Source: Moringa oleifera
Taxonomy: Eukaryota; Streptophyta; Magnoliopsida; Brassicales; Moringaceae
DNA: 64,000 nt
Direction: 5' to 3'
Assembly: GCA_021397835.1 (NCBI GenBank)
Contig: JAJFZO010000256.1
Coordinates: 320,001 to 384,000 of the forward strand
Shown here: positions 49,101 through 61,582 of the stretch, one piece after another
Numbering within the stretch: position 1 is the stretch's first letter
Layout of the letters: each line of letters starts with the position of its first letter
Position numbers and translations under genes: made by a program
The notes under the pieces: generated by a model
What the model saw: only the letters and a program-made list of their open reading frames with translations
Database searches by the model: none
Told to the model about the DNA's origin: nothing

Positions 49101-50599
49101 GGGAAAAGAGATGATTCGATTGATATTTGATGGATTTTCTAAGTGCATCAAACTGTGGTTGAGGAAGAACAAATACACATGCACACACACAGTTACACAT
49201 AGAGAGAGGTGTACAATAAACTGATATTACATGAACTCCAACTGTAATAAACTAAAAGATTACATGGAACATACATGTGACAAACCCATTAACCTTAAAA
49301 AAGGTCCAGATCCAAAAGACAATGCCAAAGCCTCAAAGAGGCCAATTCCAACTGCTAATAGTAAAGCTGTAGTCACTGAAGATAATTGCTTCCTTTCAGC
49401 TACCCCAATAGAATGCTTAACATTAGGACTCTGCTCCAGACTACCCCACTCTGTATGGAATCAGCCAATTAGATATGAATATGAAAACATTCAGTCCCTT
49501 TCATGCCCTGTGCCATGAAAATAAGGACATGTCTAAAAAAAATAAAGGAATCAGTAGACAATTTGAGTTCACCTGATGCCAAATCCATAATGCCATTCTT
49601 TGAAATGTCTTCAGCAACAAAAGAAGTAGCAACACTAAGTAGTGGAATATTAAACAGCTTTGATATAACATTGAAAATTGACATGGAAACACCAGCTGAA
49701 CCTAACTCCACCGAGCCTACAGAGATAAGAAGTCTTGCTTAGGAAAAGATACTGAAGTGCAAACACAAAAAAGCTTGAATTACATATGAATCAACATACA
49801 TGAAGCCTAAAAGCTGAAGACCACTATGCCTTTATGCTTCCCAACAAGAAAGTAAAACAGGCATGAAGATAATTCAGTAACCAACACAGAAAGGTAATAT
49901 GACAGCCATATAAAAAGATAGAAGTAAATGAGAGATTTTTTTAGTCTTTAGACAAAATGATACAAGCAAAGCAGCTACCCGTAATGAATGAAGCAACTTG
50001 ACCATACCCAATCTACCAATATAAGCTGTCTCCAACAGCTGGGCCAACGGATCTATAGCCTGTCCAGCAAGCGCAGGTAGAGAAAGCATTATAAGCTCTC
50101 GTTTGACATCTAAAGGGTATGAACCACTTAAAGGTGCTGTCTTCACCTCACTACAAAGAAAACATGATTATATATTACAAGCATTCTAACAGAGTCTAAT
50201 GGCTATTAAAAACTGTAATATATGGGATAAGAAAAAGATGAATTGAATGCCTTACAGTACTTCCTCATTTAAACTGCTAAAACCATTATCTTCCCCCAGA
50301 GCTAATGTCTCCTCCACCTCAACAGATTCTACACCACAATCAGAACTGGACTGACTATGAACCACACGAGGACATGAATTTCTGCGGCAAATCACCAGTG
50401 GTGACAACAAGTATCTACATTCTGCAGATAAGTGGCAGCTACGGCCCAATACCTTTCTATTGACGGGACAAAAATTATAAACCTTACTTGACTCTTCTAA
50501 TGAATGTGACGTTCTTATTCTTTTACATGGTTTCCATTTATTGGTCCTACTCGTCAATCCACAAGAAATTGAGCTTCCATTGAGTTGGGTAATAGTCAT
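46129..50599 (-). CDS. DTX45: MATE transporter, DETOXIFICATION 45-like, probably plastidial
   Basis: Multidrug-and-toxin-extrusion family antiporter. Fourteen exons join in frame (50599-50256, 50150-50008, 49716-49573, 49450-49275, 49023-48888, 48277-48181, 48083-47983, 47775-47612, 47183-47112, 47022-46906, 46775-46680, 46587-46466, 46370-46313, 46140-46129) to about 593 aa. Residues 1 to ~115 are Ser/Arg/Lys-rich and non-conserved, as in the plastid presequence of DTX44/45. The MATE core begins at KRELIMLSLPALAGQAIDPLAQLLETAYIGRLG and continues with LQGIFRGFKDTKTP, MTLATSMAARQGSVAMAAHQI and ATQPLTALAFIFDGLHYGMSDF, all typical of this subgroup. The intron after exon 5 has a GC donor (TTTAG then GCAAGT). 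The last coding exon has three codons plus stop and a weak donor before it; read-through would end at 46295 with a similar tail length. The leader probably contains an intron (acceptor near 50653). Substrate unknown. Confidence 0.9.
48886..48887 (-). other. Non-canonical GC splice donor in the DTX45-like gene
   Basis: Exon 5 ends ...TGTTTAG and the intron starts GCAAGT. Both the protein (CLG|IGN junction) and phase (1) require this junction. No GT donor nearby keeps the frame. The extended AG|GCAAGT match is typical of genuine GC-AG introns. Confidence 0.75.
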
Positions 50600-51960
50600 T
50601 GTTGGCAAACTCTATTGTAGCTTGAGTTTTGGTTCAAAATCCCAGAATATCACTGCAGACATGAGAAATTAACATGTAAGAATCTGGAAAACTTAACTCT
50701 CACATGTACATAAATATAAACATAAACATGTTATCATAGAAATTGCAGGAGTTCAACTTTTCTACAAATCCTTAAACAGGAATTCATGACGAAAAAATAA
50801 CTTCTATTACCCGAAGGTGTCACACATAGAAATGTGGAAGAAAAAAGTAGTCTAGTTCTATCTGAACAAATCAGAGCACGAGAAATGGACAGGCTATAAA
50901 AAATTAATTAGAAATTAAAATATACCAGAGGGTAGACATTACCAACAAATGGAAAGGAATAAAGCAAAAGCTTTTCACTCAGTTTTTAAATAGTAACACT
51001 AAAACAGAACTGAAATAACGAACAGAGCAAAAACCACAAAGCATAACCAGTGACCCAATTATAAAGACACTGAAATGCAAAACTAAGAAAAGCAAATAAA
51101 CACTTACCAAGAAATAATTGGAAAAAGAAGAATTGAGTGAAAAGAGGATAATCTAAAGACTTGGTCTCTGTTCTGTTGAGGAGAAACGAAACCGAGGCCG
51201 CTAATGTAGAAGGAAGAGAATTATGCAATACAAGGATACCCTTTTGCTTCGGTGTTGTGATTGTTGTTGTCTACAGGGTTCGGTAGGGTTCTGAGTAAGA
51301 GAAGATGAAAGAGGAGAGAAAGCATAGTGGAGAGGTTTACATGATATCACCATGACGGATACGGAGAATAAAGTATACAATTGAAGAGGAACCGCGGAAA
51401 GGAAAACAAACTCGAACACGACGAGTTGATCCCTTGATAGGCGGCTTCGTACGTGGCCTTTTAAATAGTCTTGCCTTCATGTTTACTATGCCCAAACCTG
51501 TTGGGCTCCTCTCTCCCAGTATCTTTCTTTGGGCCAAATGCCCACTTTCATCTCTGCGGAATTTGCTTTCATTAACATCATCATCTCTTTCACTGACAAC
51601 TTCTTGCAACTATCGATACATCGGCCTGTCTTACTGGAATTTAAGCATGCTTTGCCTTTTACTGGCATATTTACAAATTAAAAATAAGAATTTTAATGCT
51701 TTCGAGAGTTTTATTTTGTCAAAATTAATGGATAATCGTTTTGTTTCTATTGATTTGATTTGTGTTTCTATTTTAAAATAATATTAACAAGTAGTAATTA
51801 AATAAAAAATTTTGATACACCGTCTGCTCGAAGACAATGACCCGTCGCGCGATAATATTATTCAAAAATGATGGTTTACCCTACAAAGTGTGGGCTCCAA
51901 AAATCATCATCATACAGGGAACGAAAATGGGGAGGATATCATGCCTGGAGCACTAACATC
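50600..51960. other. DTX45-like leader/promoter and LYM2 3' flank
   Basis: A leader intron is likely: an acceptor (TCTGCAG) lies near 50653 and candidate leader sequence lies at about 51240-51330 on the minus strand. The right part is the LYM2 3' UTR. The open frame at 51337-51609 (minus) resembles nothing known and probably reflects leader composition. Confidence 0.45.
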
Positions 51961-54512
51961 TTACTGAACAAAAATAACACAAAGCAGGACCAAGTGAATA
52001 GATATGAAACTCCACCAACTCAATCCACTCCTTGAAGCAGCACTAGGAGGAGCTGTTCCACAGGAAGTAAACAAATGAAATGTTGATCAGTAGACAGTAA
52101 TTGGGTACTTACAAGCAGAAAGTTTTGCATAATCTGGAACTGTATGTGCAGGAATCATCAACTTAATCAAGGGCATGCTCTATCTATTATGGCGTCCCTA
52201 GCAGCCGAAGGAAATCTGTTCCCTTTGTTTCTCAAGGATATGCTACTTGTTAATATAGACCAACTTGCTTAACTTGCTTTAAGGATGAAAAAGGGGAATA
52301 TGTCTGTTTTTGGGTTCTTTTCTTTGTCTCAAGACATCACAGGTTGATTCTTGATGGAGGGGGACAGTACCAGTAGAAATTCAAGAACGATGTCAAACCG
52401 AATGTCGGTGTGTGCATGTGCATATCTGCAAATTACTTAGGCAGGAGATCACTTGGGAGGCTGATGAGGTCAGAAATGTCTTTAATAATGGTCTAATAAT
52501 ATAGAAATCAAGATAAAGCAAGGATTAGTATTGGACTTACCAGCACATGTGGACTCCGTGGCACGAGTTGTGAAAATGGTTTGGTTTGAGAAACCTGCGT
52601 ATGCACAGGTTGAACGACTGCAAGTACTTATGGTGGTGTTGCCGAGGTTTAAACTGTCTGATCCTTCACATTGCATAGAAGGGCAAGTTTTCATCTTAGA
52701 GGTTTGAAGCTGAGACGGCTCACATTGTAGTCTGCACATATAAGCAAAAATATCCCAGAATCAGATTGTTTTCCAAAAAGAGAATACCAAAGTTAACCAA
52801 ATTATGACTTGATAACACGCGTACATATAGTTATTGGCAGCATCACACTTGCACTTCACGCAGTTGTTAGCAGTGAGCCCGTAAGTGCCATTAGCAACAA
52901 GCAAAGGGTAGTCTAACGAATCACTTCTTATTGATGAGTTACAAGCTGCAATTACATGTTATAACATCATGAATTCAGACATCTAAATCATGAATTACAA
53001 AACAATATGAACAAGTCACAGATAGTTATAAACATCCTAAGCAGCATGGAATTTAGTTTAATCAGAACCAAGAAATGTCAGTGGATATTTGCTAAGCTGC
53101 AGACATCCTAACCCAGTGGACAGAAATGACGGGGGACAAGAAATGTTGGGACCATGTCAGCTCAATGAATTGAGCAAGACTAGCAGCGGTTCTCACTGTT
53201 GCGTGGGTCCCCAAGTGGGCCTCCGCGGCCAGCATTAGTTAAATATTATTTACAGAATCATAGCAAAGTGTTGAAAATTTGATAATCAGATCCCTAATTA
53301 ATAGATCAAATATCAAATTTTTATATTTTAAAAATAATAATAATAAAAACAAAAAAAACAATTACAAAAAATAATTGAGACTCAATTAAAGTTATATCTA
53401 CTTTACCGTCACGTTAAAAAAAATTTTTTTATTGTAAAAATAAATTATAAAAAAAATAATTATTTTTTTAACCTTCATTTTATTAAAATAAAACTTTAAA
53501 ATTTTCACTCACTTTTTTGGTTGTGATGTTTTCATGATTCTCTTTATATGATAGATATCAAAGCTAAAAAATAAATACGTGAAAATTTTAAGATGTCTTT
53601 TTAAATAAATATATATCTGTTTCAAATAAGATAATTATATATTCTTTCAAATAAACATATTCTCTTTCAAATAAATTTTTTTCCACCGTCCATTTTGATA
53701 TAATTCAATTTGAAAATCTTTCAGTTCAAGTAGCTATCAATTGGTATGGCGCACAAAACCCAACAACCAAAGCACAAGCAGACCAGTGGGATTAGTTCTT
53801 TAGTGACAGTGAAAATGCAGTGGAAGGAAAGAAAAGAGAGTGAAAAGGTGAAAGAAACAGAACCTCTGAGAGGGACATCGAAAGCTTGATCCGCAATAAG
53901 CTCGCTGTCACCAGAAATGCCATTGAGGGTCAACAAGGTCTGCGTATCGGTCCCAAACTCGGCGGCGATTACCTCCACTGTACTGGCCTCTTTAACCAAG
54001 TGCGCATAGTGCGCGACCTTTCGACCGCCCACCTCGTCGCAGCTGCAGGGCAGTGGGATCCACAGTTCCCAGTCTGGCTGGATCAAGTTGGGGTTGGTGA
54101 TGTTGTTAACCTTCGCGATGTGATCGCTCGTCACCAGCCCCTTGTACACGTCGGCGGCTATATGGTACAAGTTATCGTCTTTCTTGACGGTGTAGCGGGG
54201 AATCCTATTGGAGATGCCTGTGCCGTTCGTGCAAAGGCAAGGCACGGGGATTACGATGGTCTGGTTCCCACGCACCCGGTAGCTCCCCAGAGTGGAGAGA
54301 GGGAGGTTGTTGGCGCCCAAGATGGAGCGGAGGTGCTTGATGGTAAAGAGAGACTGGAGCTCGGCGAGGGTAGTGTCGTTGGGGCTGACGTACCCAACCA
54401 GGCCCTGACACGTAGCCGGGGACTTGCACATGAATAGCCCGTCTTTGGCGGTTGCTAAAGCAGAGAGCAAGGCAAGAGTCAAGAGAAAAGAAGAGGAGAC
54501 GCGAAAACCCAT
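51961..54512 (-). CDS. LYM2: LysM-domain GPI-anchored protein 2 (LYM2/CEBiP-like)
   Basis: Extracellular chitin-binding receptor; Arabidopsis LYM2 closes plasmodesmata in response to chitin. Four exons join in frame (54512-53864, 52945-52825, 52731-52541, 52052-51961) to 350 aa, identical in length to Arabidopsis LYM2 as I recall. Residues 1-22 are a signal peptide. LysM repeats span about 106-154 (YTVKKDDNLYHIAADVYKG) and 168-215 (HLVKEASTVEVIAAEFG). They are flanked by the family CxC motifs (PCLC, PCSC, CKC) expected to form disulfides. Several N-glycosylation sequons are visible (NQT, NGT, NIT, NSS). The last exon encodes a Ser/Ala-rich spacer and a terminal hydrophobic stretch (FISIHLVLLCVIFVQ) suited to GPI attachment; there is no kinase domain. 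A long first intron (~0.9 kb) is A/T-rich. Confidence 0.94.
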
Positions 54513-56110
54513 CTCTTCTTCTTCTTGGTTTTCTTAGCAGAGGCACGCAAGTGGAGAGAGTTCAAATCGGGGGGCTTTTTAAATGGTAATGGCGTGAGGA
54601 ACAGGGACGTGAGTGGGTAGCAAGTGGCTCAGATGTGAGAAGAGGAAGAAAAGGAGCTGAAGAAAAACAAGAAGAGAAGAGCAAGGCCGACATTGACTGT
54701 AAGACTTTGAAGTTTGAAGAGTAATCGCTCTTGGTCTTGGTCTCCTGTTTTGTACACAGTGGCGAGAGGAGAGAGAGAGAGTAAAAAACCAATACTAATT
54801 ACCAAGTACTCACTGTTTTTAGCTCAAAACAAACTGGGTCTGGTTGCGGGTGCAGGTGTTTTAAAAAAAAGAGGAAACAGAGTAAGGCCTGTTGAACAGC
54901 AGCCGTGGGGGTAGCATTATTGGTGTCAATGCGTCGACAAAGTGTAGTAACGTGGAAATGTAAGGGAAATGGAAAAGTCTCATAATGAGCCAAAAAGATA
55001 TTCTAAGATACCGAGTGATCTTCGCATGTGAAGGCTCCACTACTTTTCCAGATTGGATCCTTTCTGTGTGGTTTGGGAAATCTGTTTTAACTGTATTGGA
55101 AGTCAGTGCTTCCATCAGCAATGAAAGTCTTCCGTCATTTAAGCCCAAAACAGGAGCTCTCCCGTCTCTCCAAACTATTATCAATCAGTGCGTTTGCTCC
55201 ATCTCGTTGGCTTGAATTCATTGAAAATTGTAATACTTGTCAAGTTAATAAAATAAATAATTAAAATGTATTTTATTTTTTAAATTTTATTGTAAAATAG
55301 CTCTCCATTACGCAATTCCCCATTAATGTAGAGCTTCCGGTAGCCCATACGGTCATGAATGCTGCGTGAGCAACTGGACATCAGGCAGAATACTTAAGAG
55401 TTTTTCCAGAGATTGACTCGTGCGCTTTGGCCAGGACACAAATCCTGAAGACTTGGTAAAGACTTCTTTATAATAAAGACGGAAGCTTCTGCAACAGTGG
55501 GTTGGTACAAAAAAAATTACAACATTTTAATTAATGGTTCTGGCAGTAGAAATGAGAGTGGTCCAACTTTATTCTACTGATTATACACTGTTGACTATAT
55601 CCTCGGCACTTAGCAAATTGTTAACTATAAAACTCATGACATACAATCCACATGTTATTTTACTAAATAATAACACTCGACTGGAGCAACAGATGGAGAA
55701 ATATAAAATACAACAACAACACAAATAGCTTTAACTGGAGGTAAAATTATTAAATAATTCCTTAACCATTGTCCTACATGTTTCTACTCGAGAGAAAAGA
55801 CATCCGGACAAGATCAACATGGTAGCTTTTACCAGGGACCGTGAATCTGCTAATGTTCTCATACTTTTTCATATAGACAGCATCGGTTTCTGACCAAAAC
55901 TGAACTAGCTTTTCTGCAAGCATTTTATTGGATTTAGAAATTAAAGGAGAAAGACAAAACTACATAATACATTTCTATCCAGTGCTTCCCAGTCCTCACA
56001 ACCCATTCCCCATTTTTTTGAGGTTAAAGTCTGCATTTAAATGACAACAATTAAGTATAAATCCGTGCATCTATTTTGCATAACAACAGACAAAAAAAAC
56101 AAATATACAA
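54513..56110. other. LYM2 promoter and GPAT9 3' flank
   Basis: The first ~300 bp are the LYM2 leader and promoter, with CTCTCT/GAGAGA patches. The rest is A/T-rich spacer and the GPAT9 3' UTR. Overlapping open frames at 54861-55215 on both strands have no recognisable similarity. Confidence 0.5.
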
Positions 56111-59100
56111 TCACTTCTCCTCCAGGCACCGCAGGATAGACTCGGCAAAGTTTTGTTGCCTGCAAAAGCAAAAAAATTGAGCAATGAGCTTTAAGCTGTA
56201 CATATTTCACACACCTAACCATCCAGCTTAAAGTAAATGCATAAGAGTAAGGACAAAAGCTAATACCATTTAGTACCAGCCAAAGGAATGAAAGACATTT
56301 TAAGTTGTTTCTTTTTCTAAAGATATATCGTGGACACATCTGGTATCTTCCAAATGGTCTTAAGAGCAGAAAATGTGTAAACATAAAACAGTGTATATTA
56401 GTTAAATAACCTAATAAGGCACCAGGAGATACTATCAAAATGGTATGGGCCAGATAACTTATGCATGCCCGGCCACCAACGGCAATGCAGAGACTAGTTT
56501 ACCTTGTTATAAGGATACTGTTAAAACAAAAACTACAACATAACATCAACAGCTGTAGGTGGTAATATATGATCTATCAATAACACAAGCCACAATTCTC
56601 TGACATGCTCTACTACCAAAAGAACCTGGCAAAGACACAGGGTTATTGCTAAGAATGCCTGTGAAAACCTGCCTGGAGAACATAAGAGCCCTATTATTTT
56701 GATAGTCTTCGCGTTTCAGCATTGTAAAACCAAAAACCAGTTAACAGACATGAACAGCATTGTGAAACCAAAAACCAGCTAATAGACATGAACATTCAGC
56801 TTACTTGCGCTCTCTATGTTTTGGGCTGGGCCGAGAATACTTCAGATATCCATCCCAAGGAACCTTTTTGAGACCTGCCCGAACAGATATCATGTCTCTT
56901 ACTCTGCAAAAAAATGTTCGGACAAAATATTAGCTATTCTCAGTTAAAAAGTCATTGTAAGGACATACTTTGTCTCTACAGGGAACACCAAATGCTCTAC
57001 TCCACTGCAATTCAGAAAGAAAATTTATTTACCTTTCTGCAAACTCAATGGCTGTCTCTCCAGGCCTCAGAGTTTGCGGCTCCAAGTACCAAACATCACA
57101 TACCACAGCCCAGGATGTCATGAGCTGCAGCAGATGCATTGTAAAGGACTGCCTGCAAAGACATGTGATCCTTGTATTATCCCACTAGCATCACCAAAAG
57201 CAAATAAAGACGCCTTAATATCCCAAGCATATGACTGAGAACACAACAAGGAACCTAACACCCTCATATAAACCTAATAGACAGTAATATAAGATTATTC
57301 AAATCGGCAAAAGTTTGTCTGACAATAGCTGCACTAGATGTTCCTTCACACCCGGTGACCAACTACCAGCTTAATTTATGAAACCAAAGGGATGGGACTG
57401 AAGGGAGTCAGCATGCTTTCAGACATTGCTGAATGCTCATCAATAGCATGATCCTGAACCCAAACCTTGATATGTGCTTCATGACAGAGTGAAAGCACCA
57501 TGTCTAGATTCAGGAAAAGACTTGCTCAATGGCGAAGCAGTGTTTTTGCTCAAGAGGAGAAAAAGAGCATCTGAAAATTTAAACAAAGGGAACTAGATTT
57601 TACAAGCCAAACCTCCAGCCTTTCCTAGTCTTTTAAAAATGCATGCTCACAGGGAATACAAGGTCACATGCGCAGATCAAATTTAGAAGTCTAGAATCAG
57701 ATCCTTACTTCCGGCTATTCCAAAAGGCATCCACAAAAATTTTGTTGTACTTGATTGCAATTGGACAAACAGTGCAGCCAAGTTCAAATGCACCCTAAAC
57801 ATCATCAAGAAAACCGAAGAATTAAACAAAAATGATACATCAACTTAAAAGAAAATCTTGAATAATGCCCCTAAAAATTTGGATAGATTACCTTCTTAAA
57901 CATAACAGTGTAGTGGTTGTTTACACAAGTTCCTTCAGGAAATATGAGAAGAGGGTTGTTGTCAACTCCCTGGACATGATCCCTTAACCTGAAATACAGA
58001 AATTCACATTATCATGACCATGGACATCAAATAATGAAAACATAATTACAACCAATTCCACTTACTTCTTTGCTACAATTTCACGATCTTTTGCCTCTGA
58101 ACGATTGAACCAGATACACCCCACACTCTCTAATATCGTGCTTTGCAATAATCCTATGCATAAACAAACATACAATTCAACATACACTCAATGTAAACGT
58201 GATTTTCAACATCGCAGATTTTCACTGCATGATTCACTTACTGTGTACTAAAAATTAAGAAGTTGACAGTTCCAATAAATCATTTCACATCCAATATGAA
58301 CAAAATCAAACTCAAATCTAGAATTGAAACGTAGCCGGACTGAAAACTCATGAGTGTGAGATTTTGCTCAGACCACTAGACTTTTCAACTTCCAAATATG
58401 AGTTTTCAACAAAGTGTGAAGGAATATCTTCTAGTATTGAAGGTATAAAAATTTCCTTATCCATCCAGATACTGCATTTTGAATTTTCAAATTCATGACT
58501 AGAGGTAAAAAGAAAAGAAAGCAAACACTACAAGAATCTGAAGGAAACAAAATCCAACAGAGCTTCATCATTTCAAAAACACAGGAGCTAGACATATTTC
58601 CCAACTTAAGAGTTTCTGGAAACTCTTCAACAGAAAAATGAGCAATGCAGTAACCAGCAAACATGATAAAAATTTTCAACAACAGAAGTGGACAATAGCA
58701 TTCTAACCAATATGTGATCACACTGACACTTACCAACCCATCCAGGATGCTTCTGCATAATAACAGCAAATGCAGTCATCTGTTCTAAGATGATGAAATC
58801 AATCATTGAAGTATGGTTGGCCACATACACCTGCTTGACCCATAAAACAAAATCCCAGATAAATATTTAAAAATAGAATTGTCACCCAAATATGCTCGGA
58901 ACAAACAAAAAAGGGCAAGTTTAGACAAGGAATCTTCAGCAGACATTTAAAGAGTGTAACCTGCTTAGGTCTGATGCTAGGTCGTGGCCCATGGTACTTG
59001 ACAACACCAGTCCATGATGCAACAAAAAAACTGCACATCATCTCCACCAAACACCTCTGGAAGCAGATGAGTAATGGTGAGTATTACACTCAGCAAAAAG

Positions 59101-60814
59101 CTCAAAGTGGATAATAGAATATTAATGAAAAATATAAGAAAAGACAAGAAAACTGATGCACCAAATAGCAATACCTCCAAGTGGATAAGGACCATCCATA
59201 TGTTAATTAGTTACTCTATTTTGATAAGAAACCAAAAGTAGGCATTATTTACACAACACCAGTGTAGGTTCCTCTCTTCTGATAAGAAACAAAAAGTATT
59301 TATTATTTACATAAAACCATGAGGTCAGCATAACTTTTCTTCCGACATGTGTGTGCACTCGACATACTTCTCACATTCTTACAAGTTTACATCTATAAGA
59401 AGATTAAGAAAAGAAATTTACACACAAAGCCCAAGCATTAAAATAGCATGGAACTTGGAAATGTGATCTAAATTTAAGCATGCACAAAGAAATACAAAAG
59501 GAAAGAAGAAAAATTATGTCGGCCGTGAGACAGGAAAGAAGTGTAGACAAGTAAAAACTTTTACCTCTATCTTTTTCCTCAATTTATCATGGCCTTTCAG
59601 CAGAGAGTGCACCGGAATGAAGGAGGAGAGGAACACAATCCACCCTACTGCCAAAACTATACATCTATAGATTAAAGAACGCCCCATCAGTAAGTTAAAC
59701 GCACAACACTGCAAAAGCTGATTAAGAAGGCAAGCATTGAGAGGGAACATCTCACGCAGAATAATTGGATGCTCTCCCTCTATCTCTCTCTCTCTCTCTT
59801 GCTATGTATCTATCTCTCTCTCTATGTAAGGATACAGAAAGGCTAACCTCGCAGGGAAAAGAACAAAGTATCGAATGACCACTCCACAGCACCACAGAGG
59901 AAACAGATATACGTTCCAGTTCCAAGGTTCGGGTGGATTCGACTTGAAACATCTTGTGAAGGTGTCCTGCTCATTATGAAACCTTTGATTGGTAGAACAT
60001 ATTATTCAACAATACATTACCTACATACATATATACATACATGCATACATATATAGACACACAAACCTACAAATAAGAAAATGCAACAATTTTAGTTTCT
60101 CTTTGTCTCAAATCATGGCATACAATCCACTGTTAGCTGGAGAATATGATCATGCATAATCAGTTGGGTTCAGGAAGTAGTAACCATATTTACATAATCA
60201 AAATCCCTCTATGTCGTTTTTTCTTTTTCTTTTTCTTTTTTTAACTTCCTTTTTAACTAAGAACTTTCCAGGATACATTTTCAGTGGAACAGAAAAAAGT
60301 CCAAGAATTAATCAGGGGAGACGAAGAAAACTTACATCGATAATGGCACCAGCAGCCTCAGTGAGGGTAGGCGAAATGTCGAGCAAATCACGCCTAAAGC
60401 AGTTGGCTAAATATCATCAGAAAATTAATCCAAAAACTAATTAAAACTGGTATATTGTTGCCCAGAGATTCCATAAAAATAAAACAGAAAAACACACAAA
60501 GGAGAAAGACAAAATTGAAATCTCACCACAGCCAACTCCGCAATTATCCAGTATTTCTAAGCAAGCCAAACAAATCCAAATGCAAAATCACATATACATA
60601 TACGTGCACACAATATAGATGCATACATACACAATACATATATACATATATGCATGCATACACACAAAGATAGACACAGAAGGGGGAGTGAAAATTACAG
60701 GCGAAGCTTGCCGTGGGGCTCTTGAATGGATCCAGAAGGGAGATAGTCTTCGATGTTAGGCCGATCCAGGTCCAATTCGGAGCTCGAGGTGTTGAGTTTA
60801 CCTGGACTGGACAT
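56111..60814 (-). CDS. GPAT9: Glycerol-3-phosphate acyltransferase 9 (ER)
   Basis: ER sn-1 glycerol-3-phosphate acyltransferase that starts membrane lipid and triacylglycerol synthesis. Twelve exons join in frame (60814-60699, 60393-60336, 59966-59848, 59664-59565, 59056-58961, 58830-58734, 58153-58066, 57988-57892, 57794-57709, 57152-57033, 56903-56805, 56159-56111) to 374 aa (Arabidopsis 376). The N terminus contains ELDLDRPNIEDYLPSGS, diagnostic of GPAT9. Membrane segments lie at about 85-120 (YLFPLWCCGVVIRYFVLFP, VLAVGWIVFLSSFIPVHSLL). The catalytic HX4D is H169-T-S-M-I-D174; the substrate-binding block FPEGT is at 241-245. The C terminus (WDGYLKYSRPSPKHRERK...EEK) is conserved. The start ATG lies 44 bases downstream, on the minus strand, of a (GA)n leader repeat. 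Confidence 0.96.
56718..56793. repeat. 38-bp tandem duplication in GPAT9 intron 11
   Basis: Copies at 56718-56755 and 56756-56793 share AGCATTGT-AAACCAAAAACC, AGACATGAAC and most other bases, with about three differences. They are adjacent with no spacer, so this is a recent local duplication. Confidence 0.9.
59221..59318. repeat. Two related TGATAAGAAAC-containing segments in GPAT9 intron 4
   Basis: Segments at about 59221-59261 and 59279-59318 share TGATAAGAAAC-AAAAGTA and ATTATTTACA. The reverse complement (TTTGTTTCTTATCA) resembles LINE 3' ends, so they may be two truncated retroelement tails or a local duplication. Confidence 0.6.
59781..59826. repeat. (TCTC)n/TATC simple repeat in GPAT9 intron 3
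   Basis: Interrupted CT and TATCTA units lie next to the exon 3 donor region. They are non-coding. Confidence 0.8.
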
Positions 60815-60854
60815 ATTCTCGGTGACTGAACTCGAGATTTGCTGTCGCTGTTCC

Positions 60855-60857
<3 letters not shown>

Positions 60858-60888
<31 letters not shown>
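60858..60888. repeat. (CT)n repeat in the GPAT9 5' leader
   Basis: About 15 uninterrupted CT units, (GA)n on the coding strand, end about 45 bases upstream of the GPAT9 start. Such GA leaders are common in plants and can bind GAGA-type BBR/BPC factors; regulation here is inference. Confidence 0.85.
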
Positions 60889-60890
<2 letters not shown>

Positions 60891-61541
60891 CTTTGCGGTT
60901 GATCAGCTGCCGTTGAAGCTTGTGATTGCCATACAAAAAGAAGAGGAGCGGAATTTACTACCTTCACGCAATATAACGTAAACCCGTAAGAAAGCAACAG
61001 CCTGCAGCTCGCCCAATCTGACTCTCCAGTTTAATCATGCTCTCCATCTCTTGACAATCCCTTTCTTCTCATTTCATTACATATCCCATCCCATGTCCCA
61101 AAAAGAAAATAAAAATAAACCACTGACAATATTCATTTCTTGCTCCACTTTTTTACTATTGCAATCTCGATTTATTAACCAGTCAGGGAGGTCTCCCGGA
61201 ACGCGACCCGTTTACGTCGTAAGCCCACAATCCCAAAGGCCTGCAGTGTGCCCAACAGAGACAGCCCGTGTGTTGCTGAAATCAACTAAGCCAATTCGTT
61301 CTCTAACAGCATATTTAGTTGGCAGAAATATTAATTTTTTATTTTATTTTATATAAAATTATCTTTTATATATTTAATTTATTTTTATTAAAAATTTATA
61401 ATTTTTTAATAAATTATTATTTTTTAAAAATTTAAAATAGTTATTTCAAAATGAATCTTTATAATAACTATTTTATAAAAATAAAAAATTATTTTTTTTT
61501 CATTGTACCATTGATAAAATTTTTAAATTATTATCATATTC

Positions 61542-61582
<41 letters not shown>

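Noticed and set aside
50652..51245. U12-type intron in the DTX45-like leader (donor resembling GTATCCTTG)
   Set aside because: The donor is only a partial match, no proper U12 branch sequence is seen before the acceptor, and the leader exon itself is not confirmed.
51337..51609. 90-codon minus-strand frame right of the DTX45-like leader
   Set aside because: It resembles purine-rich leader sequence rather than protein, with no family match.
53150..53245. G/C-rich patch in LYM2 intron 1 considered as a tRNA or small RNA gene
   Set aside because: It cannot be folded by eye into a cloverleaf with conserved tRNA boxes; no known snoRNA or miRNA pattern was seen.
54861..55215. Open frames of 107 (minus) and 76 (plus) codons upstream of LYM2
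   Set aside because: They are mutually overlapping, have no recognisable domain, and lie in the promoter region.
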